A stretch of DNA of 7,682 bases, taken from NCBI GenBank assembly GCA_023434015.1, contig JAEYTM010000232.1, positions 1-7,682 of the forward strand, written 5' to 3'. Below are positions 1 to 5,555 of the stretch, piece by piece; position 1 is the stretch's first letter; each line of letters begins with the position of its first letter. The DNA is from Pseudomonadota bacterium (GTDB lineage: Bacteria; Pseudomonadota; Alphaproteobacteria; Caulobacterales; Caulobacteraceae). The notes under the pieces were generated by a model. The model had not been told where the DNA came from. It did not search any database and saw only the letters and a program-made list of their open reading frames with translations. Both the position numbers and the translations under genes were made by a program.

Positions 1-506
1 CCGCGGTCGGCGCCATCGTCGCCGCCGGGATCGCGCCCGGAGCGCGGGTGATCGCCACCGACATCAATCCGCGAGCCCTGCGCTTCGCCCGCGTCAACGC
101 CGCCCATGCTGGCCTTGCCATCGAGACCCTGAAGGCCGACGGCCTGGAAGGCGCGCCGGAGCGTCTGGAAGTCGCCCTCGCCAATCCCCCCTACATGGTC
201 GCCAGCGACCAGACCTATCGCGACGGCGGCGCGTTGCACGGCGCCCGCGTCTCTCTTGACTGGACCGCCGCCGCCCTCCCCCGCCTGGCGCCCGGCGGGC
301 GGTTGCTGCTCTACACCGGCAGCGCCATCGTCGATGGGTGCGACAGGCTGCGGGCGGCCCTGGAGGATCTCGCCGCGCGGACCGGCTGCGCCCTCCGCTA
401 CCGCGAGATCGATCCGGACGTCTTCGGCGAGGAGCTGGAGACGCCGGCCTATGCGGAGGTCGAGCGCATCGCGGTCGTCGGCGCGGTGATCACGAAACCG
501 ACCTGA
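1..506 (+). CDS. Class I SAM-dependent methyltransferase, HemK/MTS-like (3' part only)
   Basis: The reading frame is open from base 3 to the TGA at 504-506, giving 167 visible residues; the start lies before the window. The visible part begins just after motif I of the Rossmann methyltransferase fold. It shows the acidic strand-2 end (VIATDINPRAL, about residues 16-26), where the Asp binds the SAM ribose. It then shows an NPPY motif at bases 183-194, which in N6-adenine and glutamine methyltransferases (HemK/PrmC, RsmC, small MTS domain) holds the amide or amine nitrogen to be methylated. A YRDGG..HGA stretch and the late strand LAPGGRLLLYTGSAI follow, as in the COG2890 group. The substrate cannot be read from this half: the length after NPPY and the DGG..HG segment look more like the uncharacterised 'methyltransferase small domain' proteins than true PrmC. 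An upstream in-frame GTG at 48 is internal, not the start. The pirin gene follows 61 bp later on the same strand. Confidence 0.85.
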   Translation, partial: AVGAIVAAGIAPGARVIATDINPRALRFARVNAAHAGLAIETLKADGLEGAPERLEVALANPPYMVASDQTYRDGGALHGARVSLDWTAAALPRLAPGGRLLLYTGSAIVDGCDRLRAALEDLAARTGCALRYREIDPDVFGEELETPAYAEVERIAVVGAVITKPT

Positions 507-531
507 CCCGCGACCCGGCGCCGCCTATATG
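503..531 (+). promoter_or_regulatory. Possible sigma-70-type promoter for the pirin gene
   Basis: A -35-like CTGACC at 503-508 (four of six to TTGACA) is followed, after exactly 17 bases, by a -10-like TATATG at 526-531 (four of six to TATAAT), an AT-rich spot in a very GC-rich region. Transcription would begin near 538, leaving about 30 bases of leader before the pirin ATG at 568. This rests on pattern matching only. The hexamers are mediocre, and the pirin gene may instead be read through from the methyltransferase gene. Confidence 0.3.
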
Positions 532-554
532 AGGCTCCGACGCCTGGAAGCCGC

Positions 555-559
555 AGGAG
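555..559 (+). promoter_or_regulatory. Ribosome binding site that fixes the pirin start
   Basis: AGGAG lies eight bases upstream of ATG 568. It supports that start over the in-frame ATG 13 codons earlier, at 529. Confidence 0.7.
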
Positions 560-567
560 CCCTGCCG

Positions 568-1428
568 ATGACGCTGAAGACCGTGGCCGCGCAGCACGCC
601 GCCTACCGCGACGACATCGGCGACCTGCAGACCCGGCGACCGGTGCCCGGACCTCGGGTGGAGCAGGTCGATCCATTCCTGTTCCTCAATCACCACGGCC
701 CGCAGACCTATGGCCCGAACAACCACGGCCTGCCGTTCGGGCCGCATCCGCACCGCGGGTTCGAGACGGTCACCTTCATCCTCGAAGGCGAGCTGGCCCA
801 CCTGGATTCCGCCGGGCACGAGAGCATCATCCGCGCCGGCGGGGTCCAGTGGATGACCGCCGGCTCCGGCCTGGTGCATGCCGAGATCTCGCCCGACGAC
901 TTCAAGCGCGCGGGCGGGTCGCTGGAAATCCTGCAGCTTTGGGTGAACCTACCGGCGCGGCTGAAGATGACCACGCCGCGCTACACAGGCCTGCAGGCCG
1001 AGGCGATTCCGGCGCTGGCCGCCGACGACGGCCGCGCGACCGTGAACCTGATCGCGGGCGAATGGGCCGGCCGCAAGGGCCCCTTCGACTCCCTGACCGG
1101 CGTCTTCATGACCACCGTCGAGCTGCGACCGGGCGCGACCGTCGCCTTCGACGGCGCCGAAGGCCGTAACATCTTCCTTTATGTGGTCCGGGGCGAGATC
1201 GCCGCGAACGGGACGCCGACCAAGGCCTGGAACCTCGTTCAGATGAGCCTTGAGGGCGACCGCGTGGAACTGAACGCAACGACGGACGCCGTCGTCCTGT
1301 TTGGCCACGGCGAACCCATCGCGGAGTCCGTGGTCGCCCACGGACCGTTCGTGATGAACACGCGCGAGGAGATCATCCAGGCGATCCAGGACTACCAGGC
1401 CGGCAGGTTCGACGCCGTCACCGCCTGA
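568..1428 (+). CDS. Pirin family protein (bicupin)
   Basis: This 286-residue protein has the usual length and layout of bacterial pirins: an N-terminal pirin cupin (about residues 15-130) and a C-terminal pirin_C cupin (about 170-282). The four metal ligands of the family are visible as His60 and His62 (in FGPHPHRGFETVTF) and His104 and Glu106 (in GSGLVHAE). The signature LQLWVNLP lies at 122-129, and the C-terminal motif HGPFVMNTREEI is also present. Pirins bind an Fe or similar metal. Some bacterial members are quercetin 2,3-dioxygenases and others modulate transcription or metabolic enzymes, so the exact role here is open. It is probably cytosolic, since no signal peptide or membrane segment is seen. 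I chose ATG 568 over the in-frame ATG 529 because AGGAG at 555-559 sits eight bases before it, whereas 529 has no good site and lies within the possible -10 element. pabB follows after 38 bp and may be co-transcribed. Confidence 0.93.
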   Translation: MTLKTVAAQHAAYRDDIGDLQTRRPVPGPRVEQVDPFLFLNHHGPQTYGPNNHGLPFGPHPHRGFETVTFILEGELAHLDSAGHESIIRAGGVQWMTAGSGLVHAEISPDDFKRAGGSLEILQLWVNLPARLKMTTPRYTGLQAEAIPALAADDGRATVNLIAGEWAGRKGPFDSLTGVFMTTVELRPGATVAFDGAEGRNIFLYVVRGEIAANGTPTKAWNLVQMSLEGDRVELNATTDAVVLFGHGEPIAESVVAHGPFVMNTREEIIQAIQDYQAGRFDAVTA

Positions 1429-1466
1429 CGACCTTCGCCGGCTATGCCGCGACGGCGGCGCAGGCT

Positions 1467-2807
1467 ATGGCGGCGGCCATGCAGGCCGCGATCCTGACAC
1501 AAGCGCCCTGGCGGGACCCGACCACGGTGCTGTCCGCCCTGGGGGAGCAGCCCTGGACGATCGGCTTCGTGTCGGGCGGCCCCGACGCTGCCTGGTCCTA
1601 TGTCGCGGCCGAGCCCGATGCCGTGCTGAGCCTGGAAGCCGACGACCCGCGCGACGCGTTCGAAGCCCTGCGGGCGTTTGCTGGCCCAACGGCCGCCAGC
1701 ATCGCCGGCGGCCCGCCATTCCAGGGCGGCGTGGCCGGTCTGTTGAGCTATGACCTGGGCGACCGCATCGAGCGGCTCGGTCTTGACCGCCTGGACGGCT
1801 GGCCGGATCTCGCCTGCGCCCGCTATCCGTCGATGCTGGCGTTCGACCATCGTCAGGGTCGCGTCCTGGCCATGGGACGCGGTGAGACGCAGGCGACGGC
1901 GGAGCAGAATATGCGCCGGGCGCTCGGCTGGCTGGATCTCCCCTCTCGCGCGTCAGTCGCCCCTGCCGCGGAACTGACCGCCAGTGATCCGGAGGCCTAC
2001 GAGACCGCCGTGGACGAGGTGGTGTCACGCATCCGCAGCGGCGAGATCTTCCAGGCCAACATCGCCCGGCGCTGGACCGGCCGTCTCTCCCAGGGCGCCG
2101 CTCCGGTCGACCTGCTGACGGAACTGGCGACCGCCAGCCCGGCGCCGTTCGCCGCCTATCTGCGGCTGGCCGACCGGGCGCTGGTCTCCAATTCGCCGGA
2201 GCGTTTCGTCGAGGTGGCTCGCGACGCCACAGGTCTCCTCGCCCGCACCCAGCCGATCAAGGGCACGGCGCCGCGCGGCGCCACCGCCGAGGCCGACGCC
2301 GCCCTCGCCGCCGAGCTGCGGGCCTCGCCCAAGAACCGGGCCGAGAACCTGATGATCGTCGACCTGATGCGCAACGATCTGTCGCGCGTCTGCGACCGTG
2401 TCGAGACGCCGGAATTGTTCGAACTGGCCAGTTTCGCCAACGTGCATCACCTGGTCTCGACCGTCATCGGTCGCCTTCGGCCAGGCGCCGACGCCGTCGA
2501 TCTGCTGCGCGCGACCTTCCCGCCGGGCTCGATCACCGGCGCGCCGAAGGTTCAGGCGATGAAGGTCATTTCGCGGTTGGAGGCGCCACGGGGCCCCTTC
2601 TTCGGCTCGATGTTCCATCTGGGCTCGGACGGCGCCCTGGATTCCAACGTGCTGATCCGCACCGTCGCCTTCGCAAGGGACGCTCAGGGCTGGCGGGCGG
2701 AGGCCCGGGCCGGCGCAGGCATCGTCGCCGACAGCGACCCGGCGCTGGAGCGACGCGAGACGGAAACCAAGATTTCGCTGCTCGCCGCGGCCCTGACGCG
2801 GAACTAG
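1467..2807 (+). CDS. pabB: Aminodeoxychorismate synthase component I (PabB)
   Basis: This 446-residue chorismate-binding enzyme matches the length of stand-alone PabB (E. coli about 453). With the glutaminase subunit PabA it aminates chorismate to 4-amino-4-deoxychorismate, the precursor of p-aminobenzoate and folate. PabB is favoured over anthranilate synthase TrpE by PIKGT at 263-267: Lys265 is the nucleophilic lysine of PabB, where TrpE has alanine (PIAGT). Other family motifs are NRAENLMIVDLMRNDL (290-305), VHHLVSTV (326-333), PPGSITGAPK (about 352-361), the glycine-rich FFGSMFHLGSDGALDSNVLIRTV and, near the end, GAGIVADSDP. It has no fused PabA or PabC domain, and neither partner lies in the window. 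The start is uncertain: ATG 1467 has only a weak, close AGG, and ATG 1479 is a possible alternative. It lies 38 bp after the pirin gene, and its stop TAG overlaps the stop of the convergent small gene. Confidence 0.93.
   Translation: MAAAMQAAILTQAPWRDPTTVLSALGEQPWTIGFVSGGPDAAWSYVAAEPDAVLSLEADDPRDAFEALRAFAGPTAASIAGGPPFQGGVAGLLSYDLGDRIERLGLDRLDGWPDLACARYPSMLAFDHRQGRVLAMGRGETQATAEQNMRRALGWLDLPSRASVAPAAELTASDPEAYETAVDEVVSRIRSGEIFQANIARRWTGRLSQGAAPVDLLTELATASPAPFAAYLRLADRALVSNSPERFVEVARDATGLLARTQPIKGTAPRGATAEADAALAAELRASPKNRAENLMIVDLMRNDLSRVCDRVETPELFELASFANVHHLVSTVIGRLRPGADAVDLLRATFPPGSITGAPKVQAMKVISRLEAPRGPFFGSMFHLGSDGALDSNVLIRTVAFARDAQGWRAEARAGAGIVADSDPALERRETETKISLLAAALTRN
2804..2807. other. 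Shared CTAG: overlapping stop codons of convergent genes
   Basis: The palindromic tetramer CTAG holds the TAG stop of pabB (2805-2807, plus) and the TAG stop of the 65-aa gene (2804-2806, minus). The two coding regions therefore end on top of each other with no room for a terminator between them. Any transcript end must lie inside the opposing gene. Confidence 0.85.
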
Positions 2808-3001
2808 GCGGCGGCGCGCGCCGGCGGCGGCGGTGCGGCCGCCTTGGCCAGCATCCGGATAACGCAGGCAGCGGCCAGCGCCTTGTTGGGCGCATGCCCA
2901 CGCGCCAGCACTTCGCCGGCCAGATCGAAAGTCGTCCAACTCCAGCCCGCGCCGTCTGCCCGGATGCGATAACCGAAGTTGGCGTGGTTCAGACTGTTCA
3001 T
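2804..3001 (-). CDS. Small conserved-looking hypothetical protein (65 aa)
   Basis: I do not recognise a named family. The frame begins at ATG 3001 (minus strand) with GGAG six bases upstream; an in-frame GTG four codons earlier (3013) is less likely because it overlaps that site. Codons end mostly in G or C, as in neighbouring real genes, and the composition is not the Arg/Ala/Pro-rich salad typical of shadow frames. The body (about residues 8-50) looks like one small folded domain: FGYRIRADGAGWSWTTFDLAGEVLARGHAPNK, suggesting a three-strand sheet with two Trp, followed by an Ala-rich helix ALAAACVIRML. The tail is low-complexity (PPPPARAAA). There is no signal peptide, transmembrane segment or metal cluster; its one Cys lies in the helix. 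It is divergent from the Crp/Fnr regulator, and its TAG stop shares CTAG with the stop of pabB. A regulatory or stress role would be a guess. Confidence 0.7.
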   Translation of the reverse strand: MNSLNHANFGYRIRADGAGWSWTTFDLAGEVLARGHAPNKALAAACVIRMLAKAAAPPPPARAAA

Positions 3002-3160
3002 CCCGCACTCCACATACGAGCGCCATCAACGACGGCTGCGGAGGTGTGTTCCGCTCGGACGGGCGTCAGCGGCGATTATCGACCGTCAAACATCAATTGT
3101 TGCCGGCCGGAGGTCGGGCAGACGACACAATGGCGGCACGTCTTGCGTCATAGTGATCTC

Positions 3161-3180
3161 CCCGAAGGCGTGTCTTCGGG
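3161..3180. repeat. Inverted repeat CCCGAAG-N6-CTTCGGG
   Basis: The arms at 3161-3167 and 3174-3180 are perfectly complementary over seven bases around a six-base loop. It sits about 160 bp before the regulator start. It is not followed by a T-run, so it is not a standard rho-independent terminator. It could be an operator or a leader hairpin. Confidence 0.6.
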
Positions 3181-3181
3181 C

Positions 3182-3199
3182 GCCGAATAGCTGTTCGGC
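3182..3199. repeat. 18-bp near-perfect palindrome GCCGAATAGCTGTTCGGC
   Basis: The six-base arms GCCGAA and TTCGGC (3182-3187, 3194-3199) flank a centre that is itself palindromic (AGCT). Only one symmetric base pair breaks full symmetry. It begins two bases after the first inverted repeat and shares its CCGAA/TTCGG core. This symmetry is what a dimeric DNA-binding protein would use; an RNA hairpin is the alternative. Confidence 0.55.
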
Positions 3200-3331
3200 T
3201 CCTCCGTTCCGAAGGGCGGGAGCAAATTGTCCGCATCTAAAATCTGTCCACCCCGGCGGAAGGGCGCCTTTCGCCCGGCGGAGGCCGCCCTGGATATTGT
3301 CCGGTTACCTCGACTGTTGCGAAACGGCGGC

Positions 3332-3335
3332 GGAG
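3332..3335 (+). promoter_or_regulatory. Ribosome binding site of the Crp/Fnr regulator
   Basis: GGAG lies seven bases before ATG 3343 and supports that start for the regulator. Confidence 0.6.
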
Positions 3336-3342
3336 CTGAGGC

Positions 3343-4125
3343 ATGACCAGCCGCTTCAAACCGCGCATCGCGCCCCGGCCCCTTGAATCCGTCGCACGAC
3401 GGCTACGCACGCTCGCGCCGCTCACGGACGCCGAAATGGAGCTCCTGTCGAGCCTCTCCGAGCGACGGGAGCGGCACTCGGCCGGCGATGAGCTTGTGAG
3501 CGAAGGACAGGCGGCGCGCCGGCCGCGCTTCCTGATCTCCGGCTGGGCCGCGTCCCAGCGGATGCTTTCAGATGGGCGGCGACAAATCTTCGGCCTGGTC
3601 CTGCCCGGCGACGGGATCGGCATCTGCGAGCGCCCCGCGCCGCCGGCGCTGAGCGCCGTGGCGGCCTTGACCCCCCTTGAGACCGTCGACGCCGAGCCGG
3701 TCCTGGAGGCGGTGCAGTCCGGCCGCGCGCCGGGCCTAGGGCGAGCGCTGTCGATCTCGACGGTGCTCGATCAGATGCGGATGCTGGACCATATCGTCCG
3801 GCTCGGCCAGCAGACCGCCTATGAGCGGATCGCCCACTTCCTGCTGGAAATGCAACGTCGCATGGAAGCGACCGGCCTCGGCGACGCCCAGCGCTTTCCG
3901 CTGCCGCTGACGCAGGAGACGCTTGCCGACACGCTGGGCTTGAGCATCGTCCATGTGAACAGGACCTTGCAGCAGCTCCGTCGCGAGCGGCTGATCGAAT
4001 TGCGGTCGGGCGTTGCGATCCTGCTGCAGCCCGACGCCCTGGCCTCCATCGCCGACTATCGGGCGCTCAAGGTGGCTCCGGCCTCGCGCACCGCCGAGCT
4101 TCAGCCGCTGAACAAGTCCGCATAG
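3343..4125 (+). CDS. Crp/Fnr family transcriptional regulator
   Basis: This 260-residue protein has the two-domain layout of the Crp/Fnr superfamily. A cNMP-binding-like beta-roll covers about residues 25-125 (FLISGWAASQRMLSDGRRQIFGLVLPGD). A long dimer helix spans about 135-172 (LDQMRMLDHIVRLGQQTAYERIAHFLLEM). A winged helix-turn-helix of the HTH_Crp_2 type spans about 185-228 (LPLTQETLADTLGLSIVHVNRTLQQLRRERLI), with VHVNRTLQ as the recognition helix. There is one cysteine (Cys95), so it has no FNR-type iron-sulphur cluster. The segment after PGDGIG lacks the Arg-Ser that grips the cyclic nucleotide phosphate in CRP, so cAMP binding looks unlikely. The recognition helix differs from both CRP (RETVGR) and FNR (ETISR), so its DNA site cannot be predicted. 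The signal and targets are unknown. It is divergent from the 65-aa gene, and its last 25 bp overlap the convergent matB-like gene. Confidence 0.9.
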   Translation: MTSRFKPRIAPRPLESVARRLRTLAPLTDAEMELLSSLSERRERHSAGDELVSEGQAARRPRFLISGWAASQRMLSDGRRQIFGLVLPGDGIGICERPAPPALSAVAALTPLETVDAEPVLEAVQSGRAPGLGRALSISTVLDQMRMLDHIVRLGQQTAYERIAHFLLEMQRRMEATGLGDAQRFPLPLTQETLADTLGLSIVHVNRTLQQLRRERLIELRSGVAILLQPDALASIADYRALKVAPASRTAELQPLNKSA

Positions 4126-5507
4126 CGCTGGCGCAGCAGGTTCTTCTGAACCTTGCCCATGGCGTTGCGCGGCAGCTCGTCGACGAACATCACCCGCTTG
4201 GGCGCCTTGAAGGCAGCCAGGCGGCTGCGCGCCTCGGCGATGAGGGCCGCCTCGTCGCCCTGGCCGATCACCACCGCCACCACACCTTCGCCGAAGTCGG
4301 GGTGCGGCACGCCGATCACCGCGCTCTCCTGGACGCCGGGCAGTTCGTCGAAGATCAGCTCGATCTCCTTCGGATAGACGTTGTAGCCGCCGGAGATGAT
4401 CAGGTCCTTGGCCCGGCCCGAGATCCACACCCGTCCGTCGGGATCCTGGCGGCCGACATCGCCGGTGATGAAGAAGCCGTCGACGGTGAACTCCTCGGCG
4501 GTCTTTTCGGGATTGCGCCAGTAGCCGGAGAAGACGCTCGGGCCGCGGATCTGGATCACCCCGGTCTCCTCGCCCCCGCCGACGCGCAGCTCCACGCCGG
4601 GCAGCGGGTAGCCGACGCTGCCGGGAATGCGCTCGCCGTTCAGCGGATTGGAGGTGATGATCACCGCCTCGCTCATGCCGTAGCGCTCGAGGATCCGCAG
4701 GCCGGTGCGGTCCTCGAACTCGGCGAAGGTGGATTCCAGCAACGGCGCCGACCCGGAGACGAACAGCCGCATGTGCTGCGCCCGCTCCCGCGTGAACTGA
4801 CTATTGGCCAGCAGGCGGGTGTAGAAGGTCGGCACGCCCATCATCACCGTGGAGCGCGCCAGGCCGGCGAGCACCTCGGCGTCGGTGAACTTCGGCAGCC
4901 AGACCATTGGCGCACCGCTGAGGAAGGCGCAGTGCAGGGCCACGAACAGGCCGTGGACATGGAAGATCGGCAGGGCGTGCAGCAGCACGTCGTCCGGCGT
5001 GAAGCCCCAGGATTCGTGCAGGGCGAGCGCATTGGAGGCCAGGGCGCCGTGGCTCAGCATGGCGCCCTTGGACCGTCCGGTGGTGCCGCTGGTGTAGATG
5101 ATCGAGGCCAGGTCGGCCGCCGCGCGGGGGACCGATGCCGCTAGCGGCGGGAACGCCGAGGCGCCGTCAACGAAGGCCGGCGCGTCGGTGATGAACACGC
5201 GCGGCTCGGCGTCGTCGACAAAGTACTGAATTTCGCTCGATGTGTAGGCGGCGTTCAGGGGCAGGAACACCGCCCCGGCCTTCAGCACGCCGAGATAGAC
5301 CATCACCGCCTGATGGCTCTTCTCCACCTGCATGCCGACCCGGTCGCCGGGCTCCACGCCCTCGGCGATCAGCCGCGCGGCGACGCGGGCGGCCGCGTCC
5401 TCAAGGGCGCCGTAACTGATCTCGGAGCCATCGCTGAGCAGGAAACAGGGGCGACCGCGGTCTTCGGGAAAACGGCTGGCGAGCAGGTCGTAGAGATTCT
5501 CGGACAT
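4101..5507 (-). CDS. matB: Malonyl-CoA synthetase (MatB-like), AMP-forming
   Basis: This 468-residue member of the ANL (acyl-CoA synthetase) superfamily activates a carboxylate with ATP via an acyl-AMP and transfers it to CoA. The motifs are in order: the P-loop TSGTTGRSKG (139-148), ALPIFHVHGL (178-187), ERYGMSE (274-280), TGD (348-350), GRAKDLIISGGYNVYPKEIE (364-383) and catalytic Lys452 in PRNAMGKVQK (446-455). Several stretches recall rhizobial MatB specifically: VQVEKS/MQVEKS near 60, PLNAAYT, HALPIFHxHGLF, GVPHPDFGEGV and PRNxMGKVQKN. Malonate, or possibly methylmalonate, is therefore the most likely substrate. It is some 30 residues shorter than typical MatB, mainly in the linker before the P-loop (about 103-134). 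The start MSENLYDLL aligns with the family start, but the ribosome site (AGGG, 5514-5511) is only three bases away. It follows ppc by 48 bp and overlaps the convergent regulator by 25 bp. No malonyl-CoA decarboxylase (MatA) is in the window. Confidence 0.88.
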   Translation of the reverse strand: MSENLYDLLASRFPEDRGRPCFLLSDGSEISYGALEDAAARVAARLIAEGVEPGDRVGMQVEKSHQAVMVYLGVLKAGAVFLPLNAAYTSSEIQYFVDDAEPRVFITDAPAFVDGASAFPPLAASVPRAAADLASIIYTSGTTGRSKGAMLSHGALASNALALHESWGFTPDDVLLHALPIFHVHGLFVALHCAFLSGAPMVWLPKFTDAEVLAGLARSTVMMGVPTFYTRLLANSQFTRERAQHMRLFVSGSAPLLESTFAEFEDRTGLRILERYGMSEAVIITSNPLNGERIPGSVGYPLPGVELRVGGGEETGVIQIRGPSVFSGYWRNPEKTAEEFTVDGFFITGDVGRQDPDGRVWISGRAKDLIISGGYNVYPKEIELIFDELPGVQESAVIGVPHPDFGEGVVAVVIGQGDEAALIAEARSRLAAFKAPKRVMFVDELPRNAMGKVQKNLLRQRYADLFSG

Positions 5508-5517
5508 GATCCCTGAT

Positions 5518-5542
5518 TAGCGAGCGGGCCGAGCCTTCGCTA
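5518..5542 (-). promoter_or_regulatory. Hairpin in the ppc-matB gap
   Basis: On the minus strand the 48-bp gap contains TAGCGA (5542-5537) and its complement TCGCTA (5523-5518), with an inner GGC-TCG-GCC mini-stem, giving roughly nine base pairs with a small internal loop. No U-run follows, so it is a poor rho-independent terminator. It ends four bases before the matB ribosome binding site, so it could tune matB translation, mark an mRNA processing point or protect the ppc 3' end. Confidence 0.4.
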
Positions 5543-5555
5543 GTTGCGGCGTCTG

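Larger units (their letters stand above)
3002..3342. promoter_or_regulatory. Divergent intergenic region with inverted repeats
   Basis: This 341-bp gap separates the 65-aa gene (leftward) from the Crp/Fnr regulator (rightward) and should hold both promoters. On the minus strand, TTGACGG at 3089-3083 is a perfect match to the alphaproteobacterial -35 element, but I find only a poor -10 after it. On the plus strand, TAAAAT at 3238-3243 is -10-like without a clear -35. An AT-rich imperfect palindrome, CATCAATTGTTG, lies at 3091-3102. Two inverted repeats follow at 3161-3180 and 3182-3199, and a third GGGCG/CGCCC pair at 3262-3276. ATTGTCCG occurs twice (3226 and 3296). No convincing open reading frame with gene-like composition is seen, and no FNR box (TTGAT-N4-ATCAA) or CRP box. 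Confidence 0.55.

Noticed and set aside
529..567. Earlier pirin start at ATG 529
   Set aside because: No ribosome site precedes it, the extra 13 residues are not pirin-like, and AGGAG is correctly placed for ATG 568.
2025..3029. 334-codon minus-strand frame across pabB and the small gene
   Set aside because: It is a shadow of pabB; the composition is Arg/Gly-rich without motifs. The small gene in a different frame has better codon use and a ribosome site.
3085..3102. Possible FNR/FixK box around ATCAATTG
   Set aside because: Only one half-site-like ATCAA is present. The required TTGAT-N4-ATCAA spacing is absent, so it is noted only as an AT-rich palindrome.
3252..3290. GC-rich repeats CCCGGCGGA (two copies) and GGGCG/CGCCC stem as a terminator
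   Set aside because: There is no T-run on either strand and no gene ends nearby. Short GC-rich repeats of this kind are common by chance at this base composition.
2894..3386. Plus-strand frames running through the intergenic region (98 and 135 codons)
   Set aside because: They lack a ribosome site, have irregular composition and overlap the starts of two better-supported genes.
3736..4428. 230-codon minus-strand frame over the regulator and matB 3' end
   Set aside because: It is Arg/Gly-rich shadow sequence, and both real genes here have clear family motifs.
4302..5144. 280-codon plus-strand frame antisense to the matB-like gene
   Set aside because: It has no family motifs, its His/Ala/Gly/Gln-rich composition is typical of a shadow frame, and the minus-strand gene explains the region.
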